This document shows, piece after piece, positions 22,125-31,054 of a stretch of 37,916 bases of DNA. The stretch spans positions 1-37,916 of the forward strand of contig JAFUDQ010000004.1 in the NCBI GenBank assembly GCA_017459075.1, given 5' to 3'. Below the pieces are notes generated by a model. It ran no database searches and was not told the DNA's origin. It was given only the letters and a program-made list of their open reading frames with translations. This DNA is from Bacteroidales bacterium. GTDB taxonomy: Bacteria > Bacteroidota > Bacteroidia > Bacteroidales > UBA932. Each line of letters starts with the position of its first letter. The first letter of the stretch is position 1. A program made the position numbers and the translations under genes.

Positions 22125-23756
22125 TTATTTTCTCAGGTGTTCAGGTATGAAACGACGCACCACCATGGCTAGGAAAAGAAGCAGGAACACCATTGTGCAA
22201 ATGCGTCCTGTTACGTCTCCTGCTCGTACAAAGAAGGTCTCGTCGTTACGTAAATGAATTATGCCTGTGAGAACACTTTCTTCCCACCACGGGCCTTTTA
22301 CAACAACATCGCCACGGCTGTTGATGATGCCGGAAATGCCTGTATTTCCGCATCTTGCGATGTCTCTTCGCAGCTCTATCGCCCTGAGGCGGGCATAACT
22401 GAAATGCTGCCTGTAGCCGGGAGTGTTTCCCCACCAGGCATCGTTGGTTATGATTGTCATGGCCTCCGCTCCTTTGCGGACATAGCCGGTGCAATACTCT
22501 CCGTACACTGATTCATAACAAATTGCGCAGCCTACGGGGATGCTGGCTCCGCCGCCTTTTACGTCAAGAAGGGTTATTTCTTCCTGGCCGATGTCGCGGG
22601 CCATCATGCCCCCGAGCTTGTTGTCAAGCGGAACGAAGATTTCAGGATAAGGTGTGAGCTCCGTTCCCACTACCAGCTTTGATTTATGGAAGAACTGAGT
22701 CCGGCCTGTGCCGTCAAGCATTAATGCAGAGTTGTGGGTATTGAACCAGAGCCCGTCCCCGGCCGGCCAGGCCAGGATGTTGGGGGCGTCTTTCTGGAAA
22801 TAATAGGTTTTTGTGGCTGCGCCTAGAAGGATGTTGGTCCCGGGATGGCGGGCGGCCACGGCGTTCATGAATTTTACCGTATGGTCTTCATCCGGCTCAT
22901 TTGTAAGTATGTAGCGGGTGAAGGTTTCCGGCGTCAGGACCAGTTTGGGCAGGCTGTCACCTGATTCTATACCGGACAGGCCCTTTTCTATAAGCGGGGC
23001 GATGATTCCGTTCTGCTGGGCCTGGCTCAGGGCGAAGAATTTGCTGTAAGGGTCAATGTTCGGCTGGGCTATTACTACGTCCATCTGCCGTGAAGTCTCT
23101 GTCTTATAGCTGTAAAAAATGACAAGGGACAGGATTATCGGCCCGGCAAAAAGAAGGGAAGTGCCAAGGATACAGTATCTCTTTGCCCAAACGGTCCAGC
23201 TTGCGAATCTGTTTTCCGCTGTGCAAACGATAAGGCCGAAGACAGTAAGGTTGCAGGCCCAAATCCACAGGGAGCCGCCAAGGGTGCCGGTAAACTCATA
23301 CCACTGGACAAGGGGTGTAATGCCGGCAAAGGCATTTCCAAGGACAAGCCATGGGAAGGATATCTGGGTAGCGAAGTACCATCTTTCCCAGGCTATCCAC
23401 ATAACCATCAGGAAGAGGTAGGGGAGTACGCCCCGGAAAAGTTTTTTGCTTGCGCGGAAAAGGCCCCATATAAGCGACATCTGCAAGGCGTTGGCCATGA
23501 TTGCGAATATGCCTCCTCCAAGCGTGGCGTTGCAAATCCACCAGACAGTGAGGGTGTTCCAAAGCAGGAAGGTGCCGTAATGCCAGAGCCATACTTTGCG
23601 CATTCCCTGGTCCGTTGCCAGTTTGTCCAGGCACAGCAGGGGCACAAAGCCCACCAGCGCCAGGGGACCAAGCCCGGGGACAAGGAACGGCAGGGACATC
23701 AGTATTGCACTGGAGGCCGAGAGGGCCAACATCACTTTCTTGCTTTTGCTTATCAT
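22125..23756 (-). CDS. lnt: apolipoprotein N-acyltransferase
   Basis: A 543-residue inner-membrane enzyme that adds the third acyl chain to lipoproteins. About seven membrane helices come first. The periplasmic nitrilase-like domain follows, with the catalytic triad in LTPETFTRY (Glu), FHKSKLVVG (Lys) and AICYESVYGEY (Cys). A last helix (TMVFLLLFLAMVV) precedes the C-terminus. The frame opens to 23801, but that ATG lies upstream of the -7 box at 23790-23797, so I start at 23756 (MISKSKKVML). tcdA follows one base later. The lipoprotein at 32230 is the kind of substrate it serves. Confidence 0.92.
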   Translation of the reverse strand: MISKSKKVMLALSASSAILMSLPFLVPGLGPLALVGFVPLLCLDKLATDQGMRKVWLWHYGTFLLWNTLTVWWICNATLGGGIFAIMANALQMSLIWGLFRASKKLFRGVLPYLFLMVMWIAWERWYFATQISFPWLVLGNAFAGITPLVQWYEFTGTLGGSLWIWACNLTVFGLIVCTAENRFASWTVWAKRYCILGTSLLFAGPIILSLVIFYSYKTETSRQMDVVIAQPNIDPYSKFFALSQAQQNGIIAPLIEKGLSGIESGDSLPKLVLTPETFTRYILTNEPDEDHTVKFMNAVAARHPGTNILLGAATKTYYFQKDAPNILAWPAGDGLWFNTHNSALMLDGTGRTQFFHKSKLVVGTELTPYPEIFVPLDNKLGGMMARDIGQEEITLLDVKGGGASIPVGCAICYESVYGEYCTGYVRKGAEAMTIITNDAWWGNTPGYRQHFSYARLRAIELRRDIARCGNTGISGIINSRGDVVVKGPWWEESVLTGIIHLRNDETFFVRAGDVTGRICTMVFLLLFLAMVVRRFIPEHLRK

Positions 23757-23789
23757 GGCTTTTCGAGCAACTTTTGGTTGTATGGGGAA

Positions 23790-23828
23790 CAAATATAGCA
23801 AGAATTATCAGAAAAATAGTTATTTTTG
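23790..23828. promoter_or_regulatory. divergent -7 elements for lnt-tcdA and the LysE-like operon
   Basis: TATATTTG on the minus strand (23797-23790) faces lnt. TATTTTTG on the plus strand (23821-23828) faces the LysE-like gene. Clear -33 TTG boxes are missing on both sides. Confidence 0.55.
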
Positions 23829-23852
23829 TATCCTCACAATTTTGGATACCCG

Positions 23853-24482
23853 ATGGTAATCGATATACTGAAAGCTTTTTTGATTGGAATCTGTGCCTCC
23901 ATCCCTTTGGGGCCGATTGCAATGTATGTAATACACCAGTCCCTTTCCAAAGGGCATCTTGCCGGTTTCCTTACGGGTCTGGCAGCTACTCTTGTAGATA
24001 CAGTCTTCTCTATTTTCGCAATTTTCGCCTTTGCGCTTGCAGAGAATTTCCTTGACAAGAATAAGATTGTCATCCTTATAGTTGGTGGCCTCATTGTCAT
24101 TGGCCTTGGCGCAGTTATGACATTCAAGGACCCTTTCCGCAACATGAAGCAGGGACGCGGCCCCTCTTACACCCTTAAGGATTTCATGCAGGCTGTTGCC
24201 ATGGGACTGTCCAATCCCGGTGCCATCCTTGTGATTTTCACCCTCTTTGCCATCTTCAATGTAGAGGTGGTGAGGAACGATTTTACGGTGCTGCCTATTC
24301 TTCTTGCCATCATTGGCGGAAGTGCGACATACTGGTTTTTCTACTCCATGCTGTTCGCCCGCCTGAGGCATAGTTTCAAGATGATTACCCTTATCTGGCT
24401 CAACAGGATTTCGGGAGTCATCGTCATGCTCATCGGCCTTTCTCTTTGTGCCGATGGTTTCATTAAATGGATTCTAAGATAA
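23853..24482 (+). CDS. LysE/RhtB-type amino-acid exporter
   Basis: A 209-residue membrane protein with about six helices. The opening FLIGICASIPLGPIAMYVI contains the PxGP signature of the LysE superfamily. A second half-motif, GLSNPGAILVIFTLF, mirrors it near residue 120. Such proteins export amino acids or small metabolites; the substrate is unknown. I start at 23853 (MVIDILKAF) rather than 23826: the latter ATG overlaps the -7 box and would add residues not typical of the family. It begins the operon continuing with the PASTA and RluD genes. Confidence 0.87.
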   Translation: MVIDILKAFLIGICASIPLGPIAMYVIHQSLSKGHLAGFLTGLAATLVDTVFSIFAIFAFALAENFLDKNKIVILIVGGLIVIGLGAVMTFKDPFRNMKQGRGPSYTLKDFMQAVAMGLSNPGAILVIFTLFAIFNVEVVRNDFTVLPILLAIIGGSATYWFFYSMLFARLRHSFKMITLIWLNRISGVIVMLIGLSLCADGFIKWILR

Positions 24483-24487
24483 GCGTT

Positions 24488-25279
24488 ATGGAAGAGTCTA
24501 AAATCAAAAAGATACTAACTGGCAAGGTGGTCAGGTACCTGGCTGCCGCCATCGCCATTTTCATTGTAGTGATTCTGCTCTCCAAGACTTTCCTCAGTTG
24601 CATAACAAAGCACGGTCAGGAGCTCACAGTCCCGGATTTTACCAATATCACTGTGTCTGAGGCCGTCAGCATTGCAGAAGAGGCCGGATTAAGGGTAGAG
24701 ATAGGGGATTCCGTGTATATCCGCCGTCTTGGAAGGGGCCTTGTTTACAGCCAGCTTCCTCCTGCCGGAGGCAAGGTTAAGAAGGGACGCAGGATTATTC
24801 TTACTATCAATGCAGTATCGCCCAAAAAGGTGAGCATGCCCAATCTGGTTGGCTTCTCTTTAAGGCAGGCGAAGGCAGAGCTTTCTTCCCGCGGCCTTGC
24901 GCTTGGCAGGCTCACTTATGTAGAGGATATCGCCACCAACAATGTAATCCGCCAGTTCTACGGCGGCAGGGAGATAGAGCAGGGCAAGAGCATCAAGTCC
25001 CTGTCAAGGATAGACCTTGAACTTGGACTTAACCCTGAAGAGAACGCTACGGTTATTCCGGACGTCATCGGCCTTAAATATCTGAGGGCGGTGGATGTGA
25101 TGCATGACAATTCGCTGAATGTCCGCAAACTGGTGTTCGACAGGAGTGTTAAGGATTACGCAGACAGCCTGGATGCCGTTGTATATAAGCAGATGCCTTC
25201 TCCTACCCGGGAACTGGAATCTGTTGACATGGGTACCGATGTGACTTTGTATCTTAAGAAAGAAGCACCCAAGGAATGA
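24488..25279 (+). CDS. membrane-anchored PASTA-domain protein
   Basis: A protein of 263 residues with a short cytoplasmic head, one membrane helix (YLAAAIAIFIVVILLSKTFL) and then three PASTA repeats. Each begins with a (V/M)P(D/N) turn: VPDFTNITVSEA, MPNLVGFSLRQA and IPDVIGLKYLRA. There is no kinase domain, unlike PASTA kinases of Gram-positives. PASTA repeats bind peptidoglycan or hold penicillin-binding proteins; in Bacteroidota such stand-alone proteins are of unknown role. A start at 24467, overlapping the LysE-like gene, is possible. The ATGA at its end is shared with the rluD start, which indicates coupling. Confidence 0.88.
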   Translation: MEESKIKKILTGKVVRYLAAAIAIFIVVILLSKTFLSCITKHGQELTVPDFTNITVSEAVSIAEEAGLRVEIGDSVYIRRLGRGLVYSQLPPAGGKVKKGRRIILTINAVSPKKVSMPNLVGFSLRQAKAELSSRGLALGRLTYVEDIATNNVIRQFYGGREIEQGKSIKSLSRIDLELGLNPEENATVIPDVIGLKYLRAVDVMHDNSLNVRKLVFDRSVKDYADSLDAVVYKQMPSPTRELESVDMGTDVTLYLKKEAPKE

Positions 25280-26340
25280 ACACAGAGCCGGAAGAAATCC
25301 TGGTAGAAGACGAGGAGCAGGGAATGTTCGAGCACTTCCGCCTGGGCGTTGACCCCGGGCAGGAGCCGGTGCGCATAGATAAGTTCATGTCAGGCCATCT
25401 GGAGAACACATCGCGCCACCGTGTGCAGCTGGCTATCAAGAACGGCTACGTCAGGGTGGGGGAGAAGGTGGTCAAGGCCAACTTCATTGTCCGTCCCGGA
25501 GACGTGATTCGTTTCATGATGCCTTATGAAAAACGTGGCTTTGAGGTGCTTCCGGAGGATATTCCCCTTGATATTGTTTATGAAGACGACGATATTCTTC
25601 TTGTGAACAAGCCGGCTGGAATGGTTGTCCATCCCGGGCATGGCCATTTTACCGGTACACTGGTGAATGCCCTTTCTTTCCATCTTGGCCTTGGCCCTGT
25701 AAGCGGCCAGAATGAGGACGATGAGCGTATGGGTGTTCTTGTGCACAGGATAGACATGGATACTTCCGGGCTTTTGGTCGTGGCCAAGAATGAAGAGGCC
25801 CAGCTTAATCTTGCCCGCCAGTTTTTTGAGCATTCAATAGAGAGGTCTTACGTGGCCGTCGTCTGGGGAAATATCAAGGAAGACTCCGGAACGGTACGCG
25901 GCAACATCGGCAGGGACCCTGCGGACAGGACCCGTTTCAAAATGTACCCGGACGGCTCTGAAATCGGAAAGCACGCCGTGACTCATTACCATGTCCTGGA
26001 ACGCTTCGGCTTCGTGACGGTTGTGGAATGCAACCTGGAGACCGGCCGAACCCATCAGATTCGCGTTCACATGGCTTCACTGGGGCATCCGCTGTTCAAT
26101 GATGAGAAATATGGAGGCAGCGAAATCCGCACCGGAACCATTTATGCCAAATATAAACAATTCATACGCAATTGTTTCGAGCTCTGCCCCCGCCAGGCCC
26201 TTCACGCCAAGACCCTGGGCTTTGTCCATCCAGGCACAGGCAAGACGGTACGCTTTGACTCCGCCCTTCCGGAGGATATGGCCTCCCTCATTGACAAATG
26301 GCGCCGCTACTCCGGCAACATGCCCCTTGAAGAGGAATAA
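25276..26340 (+). CDS. rluD: RluD-like 23S rRNA pseudouridine synthase
   Basis: A 354-residue RluA-family enzyme. An S4 RNA-binding domain (about 32-95, RIDKFMSGHLENTSRHRVQ) precedes the catalytic domain, where HRIDMDTSGLLVVAKN carries the catalytic Asp. LETGRTHQIRVHMASLGHPL is the other family hallmark. The S4 domain and length favour RluD (helix 69 of 23S rRNA) over RluA or RluC, but this is by resemblance. The first 30 residues are acidic. It overlaps the PASTA gene by four bases and ends 5 bases before a strong terminator. Confidence 0.9.
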   Translation: MNTEPEEILVEDEEQGMFEHFRLGVDPGQEPVRIDKFMSGHLENTSRHRVQLAIKNGYVRVGEKVVKANFIVRPGDVIRFMMPYEKRGFEVLPEDIPLDIVYEDDDILLVNKPAGMVVHPGHGHFTGTLVNALSFHLGLGPVSGQNEDDERMGVLVHRIDMDTSGLLVVAKNEEAQLNLARQFFEHSIERSYVAVVWGNIKEDSGTVRGNIGRDPADRTRFKMYPDGSEIGKHAVTHYHVLERFGFVTVVECNLETGRTHQIRVHMASLGHPLFNDEKYGGSEIRTGTIYAKYKQFIRNCFELCPRQALHAKTLGFVHPGTGKTVRFDSALPEDMASLIDKWRRYSGNMPLEEE

Positions 26341-26345
26341 AAAAA

Positions 26346-26371
26346 GAGACCTGCCTAGTCAAGCAGGTCTC
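26346..26371. terminator. bidirectional terminator between rluD and rng
   Basis: GAGACCTGC (26346-26354) pairs perfectly with GCAGGTCTC (26363-26371). On the minus strand a T-run follows (26345-26341); on the plus strand CTTTAA follows. The rng stop codon (26355-26357) lies in the loop. Confidence 0.88.
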
Positions 26372-27911
26372 CTTTAACATCGTAAAATTCATTTTGCAGA
26401 ACTGAAAAATCAGTCACCTCAATGAGGTTGATTTTGCATTTGTACTTCTTCTTCCACTTCCCGATAAACGAAGAGAAGAGACCGCGTGTCAGGTATGCAC
26501 CCAGAATAGGGCTAACTTTGAGAGTCAGGGTCTTTAAACCTTTTTCGGTCACATAGAAAGCAAGTTTGCGCTCTATCTGCTCATCAATCAGCAGGCTGGA
26601 AGCAATCTTTCCGGTTCCGTGGCACACAGGGCACTGCTCCGTAGTATTGATTTCCGTAACCGGCCTTACCCTCTGGCGGGTAATCTGCATAAGACCGAAC
26701 TTCGTAAGAGGCAGCACATTGTGTTTGGCGCGGTCCGTCTGCATAAGCTCAACCATATACTTGTAGAGCTCGTTACGGTGCTCCTGGCTGTCCATATCGA
26801 TAAAGTCGATAATGATGATGCCTCCCATATCCCTTAACCTGAACTGGCGGGCCAGCTCCTCTGCGGCATATTTGTTAACCTCGAAGGAATTGTCTTCCTG
26901 ATCCTTGGTCTTTGCGCGGATGCCGCTGTTAACGTCGACTACATTCAAAGCCTCCGTTGTCTCTATCACCAGATAAGCTCCCTGTTTGATAGGAACTACT
27001 TTTCCGAACGAACTCTTTATCTGCCTTGTGACCTCGAAGTGATCGAAAATCGGCTCCTTGCCGTCGTACAACTTAACAATCTTCTCCTGCTCGGGAGAGA
27101 TGATGGAAATGTATCTTCGAATCTCTTCGTACTCACGCTCGTCGTTGACGTAAATATTTGAGAAAGAGTCGTTAAGCAGGTCGCGGAGAATCGTGGTGGT
27201 CTTGCTGTATTCGCTGAACAGCGGCTGTACAGCCTTGCTCTTGGACAGTTTGCCCCAAGAGTCTTCCCACTTGGCGATGAGGGATTTGACCTCTGCTACC
27301 AGTATGGCTGCATTCTTGCCTTCTGCTGCGGTACGGATGATGGCTCCGTAGTTTGCAGGGAGAATGCTGCTTACCAGTGTCTCCAGCCTGCGCTTTTCTT
27401 CCTTGGAAGAAATTTTCTGGGAAATGCTCACCTTCTGCGCGAAGGGGAGTAGTACAATGTTTCGTCCTGCCAATGAAATTTCTGCAGTGAGCCGCGAGCC
27501 CTTGGTGGAAATAGGTTCCTTGACAATCTGAACCAGAATCATCTGCCCTGGTGTAAGCACACCCTCTATGCGCCCCTCCTTCTCAAGGATAGGCCCGAGT
27601 TTAATGCTTCTGTACAAGTCCGATGCGTTTGTATTGGTGTTGGTCTTGCGAACAAATTCGTCGAAGGCCCCGAAATACAAACCAAGGTCCAGATAGTGGA
27701 TGAAAGCTTCCTTCTCGTCACCAATGTCTACAAAGGCCGCGTTCAAGGCCGGCATCACTTTCTTGACTTTACCAAGATAAGCATCACCAACGGTGATATG
27801 ATGCTCGCCTCCGGATTCTTTGTTAAGTTCGATAAGCCGATGGTTCTCCATCAAAGCTATTCGAACTTCATTCGTACTGACATCTACGATCAGATCTTTC
27901 TCTGACTCCAT
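26355..27911 (-). CDS. rng: ribonuclease E/G family endoribonuclease
   Basis: A 518-residue RNase G-like protein. An S1 domain (about 40-125, GDAYLGKVKKVMPALNAAFVDIG) is followed by the RNase H-like and DNase I-like catalytic parts. LNVVDVNSG and IIIIDFIDMDSQEHR contain the Mg-binding aspartates. The Zn-link is CPVCHGTGK. There is no long C-terminal degradosome scaffold, hence RNase G rather than RNase E type. It processes rRNA and degrades mRNA. It is last in the leftward cluster hup - small basic protein - rng; a TAGTTTTG box at 27926-27919 may add a near-leaderless transcript. Confidence 0.93.
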   Translation of the reverse strand: MESEKDLIVDVSTNEVRIALMENHRLIELNKESGGEHHITVGDAYLGKVKKVMPALNAAFVDIGDEKEAFIHYLDLGLYFGAFDEFVRKTNTNTNASDLYRSIKLGPILEKEGRIEGVLTPGQMILVQIVKEPISTKGSRLTAEISLAGRNIVLLPFAQKVSISQKISSKEEKRRLETLVSSILPANYGAIIRTAAEGKNAAILVAEVKSLIAKWEDSWGKLSKSKAVQPLFSEYSKTTTILRDLLNDSFSNIYVNDEREYEEIRRYISIISPEQEKIVKLYDGKEPIFDHFEVTRQIKSSFGKVVPIKQGAYLVIETTEALNVVDVNSGIRAKTKDQEDNSFEVNKYAAEELARQFRLRDMGGIIIIDFIDMDSQEHRNELYKYMVELMQTDRAKHNVLPLTKFGLMQITRQRVRPVTEINTTEQCPVCHGTGKIASSLLIDEQIERKLAFYVTEKGLKTLTLKVSPILGAYLTRGLFSSFIGKWKKKYKCKINLIEVTDFSVLQNEFYDVKGDLLD

Positions 27912-27997
27912 TTCTTGACAAAACTAAAAGGAACTGACCGATGTCATATCAGGTCAGCCCCTTGTCTCTGAATAATTTTCAAAATGGCAGACGCCGA

Positions 27998-28087
27998 TTA
28001 TTTCTTCTTGTGTCTGTTCTTGCGCAAACGTTTTTTACGTTTGTGCGTTGCCATTTTATGTCTTTTTCTCTTTTTACCGCTTGGCAT
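27998..28087 (-). CDS. 29-residue AURKAIP1/COX24-type small basic protein
   Basis: A 29-codon frame, MPSGKKRKRHKMATHKRK..., with more than half its residues Lys or Arg. It matches the short AURKAIP1/COX24 (DUF1713) proteins of Bacteroidota, relatives of mitochondrial ribosomal protein mS38, thought to sit on the small subunit near the decoding site. It lies 20 bases after hup and 86 bases before rng, same strand, and such genes are easily missed by gene finders. The assignment rests on the motif KKRKRHKxATHKRKKRLRK and on the setting. Confidence 0.85.
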   Translation of the reverse strand: MPSGKKRKRHKMATHKRKKRLRKNRHKKK

Positions 28088-28107
28088 TTTGATAAAATTT
28101 TAAATTG

Positions 28108-28383
28108 TTATTTTTTTAATGAACTTACAAAATCCTTTGCCGGCTTGAAAGCAGGGATGTCATGTGCAGGAATGGTAAGAGTTGTGTTCCTGGTGATATT
28201 CCTTGCTGCCTTCTCTGCGCGATGCTTGATGATGAAGCTGCCGAAACCGCGAAGATAAACTGGTTCACCCCTCTTAACAGAGCCTTTAACGCTCTCCATG
28301 AAGGATTCAACAACATTCTGTACAGTAACTTTCTCAATACCGGTAGCTTTTGCTACTTCGTTTACAATTTCTGCCTTTGTCAT
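28108..28383 (-). CDS. hup: HU-family DNA-binding protein
   Basis: A 91-residue nucleoid protein: MTKAEIVNEVAKATGI at the start, GFGSFIIKHRAEKAARN as the HU signature and the arm ending in IPAFKPAKDF. It bends and packs DNA as a dimer. Length is standard. A good promoter (28455-28484) gives a leader of about 65 bases without Shine-Dalgarno. The gene heads the cluster with the small basic protein and rng, and diverges from lon. Confidence 0.95.
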   Translation of the reverse strand: MTKAEIVNEVAKATGIEKVTVQNVVESFMESVKGSVKRGEPVYLRGFGSFIIKHRAEKAARNITRNTTLTIPAHDIPAFKPAKDFVSSLKK

Positions 28384-28454
28384 GATTATGATAAATTTTA
28401 AAAAACCTCGGTTATTAATTTGTCTGTTTCCCTAATTTTTGTGGAATCGGGATG

Positions 28455-28484
28455 CAAATGTAGGGCAAATTTTTTATAAATCAA
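28455..28484 (-). promoter_or_regulatory. promoter of the hup cluster
   Basis: Minus strand: TTG at 28484-28482, 19 bases, TACATTTG at 28462-28455. Confidence 0.8.
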
Positions 28485-28541
28485 ATGATTATATTATATT
28501 TTTCGTGCCTTGGACTGCCAAATACCCCTGTTTTAAACTTG

Positions 28542-28557
28542 TGGCACGGAGATTGAC
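28542..28557 (+). promoter_or_regulatory. sigma-54-like -24/-12 sequence upstream of lon
   Basis: TGGCACG, four bases, TTGAC. The sigma-54 consensus is TGGCACG-N4-TTGCW, so the -24 half is perfect while the -12 half has GA instead of GC. The start would fall about 60 bases before the lon ATG. I find no clean TAnnTTTG promoter for lon (TATATTTT at 28495-28502 is the nearest). It could be chance. Confidence 0.35.
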
Positions 28558-28630
28558 CATAATAAGGAAGCACAGGCTTACGGCCGTTTTTGTGACAAAA
28601 TGGCAGAAGTTTGTTTATGTGTCGTTTTCA

Positions 28631-31054
28631 ATGAGTGAGAATATGAAGAATAATACCATAATGTTCCCCGCCGCATCGGCAGAAGTAAATATCATTCCCG
28701 TTATGGCAGAGGATAACTCCATAAAAATCAATGATTCAGAGCTTCCGGACTCACTTCCGGTGCTTGCTCTCAGGAACGCCGTCCTGTTCCCGGGAACGGT
28801 GTATCCCATCACCATCGGCCGTAAAAAATCCCTGAATCTGGTCAATTCCGCTATGGAAAAAGGTTTTTTCATAGCAGCATGCCCGCAGGTGGATGTCACA
28901 AAAGAGACACCTGTCAGTCTGTCGGACTTCAGCGGATTCGGTACAGTTGTGAAAGTTTTGAAAACTTTTGAAATGCCGGACGGTTCGGTGACCGCCCTGC
29001 TTCAGGGCTTCAAGAGACTCAGGATGGAGCGCATAACTGCTTTCGCTCCTTTCATTACTGCCGATGTTACTTATCTTGAGGATGTGGCACCATCGCCCAC
29101 TGATACTGACATTCCCGTGATTTCAGACCTGCTGAAAGAAGACATGGCAGAGTTTATGTCACAGTCTTCATTCGGGTCGAAGGAGCCGATTGCGGCAATG
29201 AATTCCATCAGCGACTTCGGCTTCCTGGTTAATTTCATAGCCACAACGGTTGACCTTGATGACTTCCAGCAGAAAGTGTCCCTCCTGGAGGTATCGGACC
29301 TTAAGGAAAGGGCTCTGAAGCTCTTGACGATGGTCCGCCATCAGCTGGAAATCCTGCACCTGAAGCAGGAGATTAATTCCAAGGTAAAATCGGAACTTGA
29401 CCGCCAGCAGAGGGAGTATTTCCTTAATAATCAGCTTCGTACCATTCAGGAAGAGCTCGGTATGGACGAAGAGGAGGATTTCACCCGGATGAGGGAGGCT
29501 GCCCGCAAGAAAGACTGGCCTAAATCTGTCGCCACTACATTTGAAAAGGAACTTAAGAAGCTTGAAAGATATAATCCTTCCGCTCCGGAGTACAGCATAC
29601 AGTATAATTTCCTTCAGTTCTTCCTGGAACTGCCATGGGGACATTATTCCAAGGATAACCTTGACCTTGCTCATGCCCAGAAGGTTCTGGACGATGACCA
29701 CTTCGGCCTTGAAAAGGTGAAGGAAAGAATAATTGAGTATCTTGCTGTACTTAAGCTTAAGGGTGACATGAAGTCTCCTATCCTTTGCCTGTACGGCCCT
29801 CCCGGAGTTGGAAAAACCAGTCTTGGAAAGTCAATTGCAAGGGCTCTGGGACGCAAATACGTGCGTATTTCCCTTGGCGGCGTACATGATGAGGCAGAGA
29901 TTCGCGGCCATCGCAAAACCTATGTGGGCGCGCTTCCGGGCCGTATCCTGAATGCAATCCACAAAGCCGGCACCAGCAATCCTGTGATTGTGCTGGATGA
30001 GGTGGACAAGATTGGTGCCGACGGCTTTAAGGGTGATCCTTCTTCCGCTCTTCTTGAGGCTCTTGACCCGGAGCAGAATACTGCTTTCCATGACAATTAC
30101 CTTGATGTTGATTACGACCTTTCCAAGGTTCTGTTCATCACTACCGCAAATACCGTTTCTACCATTCAGCCTGCGCTGCAGGACCGTATGGAGATGATTC
30201 CGGTAAGCGGATATATAGAGGAAGAGAAGCTTCAGATTGCAAAGAAATTCCTTCTTCCCAAACAGATTAAGGAGCATGGCCTGAGCCGCGGACAGCTTCG
30301 TGTAGACAAGGCTGCGCTGGAGTCAATCATTCAGGATTATACTCATGAATCGGGAGTTCGCGGGCTTGAGAAGCAGATTGCAAAGCTGGCCCGTGTCACT
30401 GCCCGCAAAATCGCCATGAATGAGGAGATGCCTTATTCAATAGGAAAGTCGGAACTTAAGGAGTATCTTGGCCTTCCTTCGGCCTCTCATGACAAGCAGA
30501 AGGGGAATGAGCTGCCGGGTGTTGTAACCGGTTTGGCATGGACTGCCATGGGCGGCGAAATCCTCTTTATAGAGAGTTCTGTAAGTGAGGGCAAGGGCGT
30601 TCTTTCCACTACCGGTAATCTTGGAGATGTGATGAAAGAGAGTGCGCAGATTGCATATCAATATATAAAGGCTCACCCCCAGCTTGCAAATCTTACTGCG
30701 GAGGAGTTCGCAAAGAAAGACCTTCACGTGCATGTTCCGGAGGGTGCGGTTCCCAAGGATGGCCCGTCGGCAGGTATCACAATGGTCAGTTCCATGATAT
30801 CGGCTCTTCGTGGACAGAAGGTCCGCAGCGGTATCGCAATGACGGGTGAAATGACCCTCAGGGGCCGTGTATTGCCGGTTGGAGGTATAAAGGAAAAGAT
30901 TCTTGCCGCCAAGAGAGCGGGTGTCCATACTATCTTTATTTCATCGGAGAATAAAAAAGATATTGAAGATATCAATGAAATTTACGTAAAAGGTCTTACC
31001 TTTGTGTACGTTGACAATATTGACGACGTTATTAAAGGTATCTTTCAGGAATGA
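28631..31054 (+). CDS. lon: ATP-dependent protease Lon
   Basis: An 807-residue LonA protease. The N-terminal substrate-binding domain opens with LPVLALRNAVLFPGTVYPI. The AAA+ module has Walker A GPPGVGKTS and Walker B VLDEVDKIG. The peptidase domain has the catalytic Ser in PKDGPSAG and the Lys in GGIKEK. The frame extends upstream to 28439, but those codons cross the hup promoter and have no Lon likeness, so I start at 28631 (MSENMKNNTIM); 28643 is also possible. It removes misfolded and regulatory proteins. It overlaps ung by four bases (ATGA). Confidence 0.96.
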   Translation: MSENMKNNTIMFPAASAEVNIIPVMAEDNSIKINDSELPDSLPVLALRNAVLFPGTVYPITIGRKKSLNLVNSAMEKGFFIAACPQVDVTKETPVSLSDFSGFGTVVKVLKTFEMPDGSVTALLQGFKRLRMERITAFAPFITADVTYLEDVAPSPTDTDIPVISDLLKEDMAEFMSQSSFGSKEPIAAMNSISDFGFLVNFIATTVDLDDFQQKVSLLEVSDLKERALKLLTMVRHQLEILHLKQEINSKVKSELDRQQREYFLNNQLRTIQEELGMDEEEDFTRMREAARKKDWPKSVATTFEKELKKLERYNPSAPEYSIQYNFLQFFLELPWGHYSKDNLDLAHAQKVLDDDHFGLEKVKERIIEYLAVLKLKGDMKSPILCLYGPPGVGKTSLGKSIARALGRKYVRISLGGVHDEAEIRGHRKTYVGALPGRILNAIHKAGTSNPVIVLDEVDKIGADGFKGDPSSALLEALDPEQNTAFHDNYLDVDYDLSKVLFITTANTVSTIQPALQDRMEMIPVSGYIEEEKLQIAKKFLLPKQIKEHGLSRGQLRVDKAALESIIQDYTHESGVRGLEKQIAKLARVTARKIAMNEEMPYSIGKSELKEYLGLPSASHDKQKGNELPGVVTGLAWTAMGGEILFIESSVSEGKGVLSTTGNLGDVMKESAQIAYQYIKAHPQLANLTAEEFAKKDLHVHVPEGAVPKDGPSAGITMVSSMISALRGQKVRSGIAMTGEMTLRGRVLPVGGIKEKILAAKRAGVHTIFISSENKKDIEDINEIYVKGLTFVYVDNIDDVIKGIFQE

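Noticed and set aside
28439-28630. N-terminal extension of lon by 64 codons
   Set aside because: These codons overlap the hup promoter and show no likeness to Lon; the family start LPVLALRNAVLFPG is reached from 28631.
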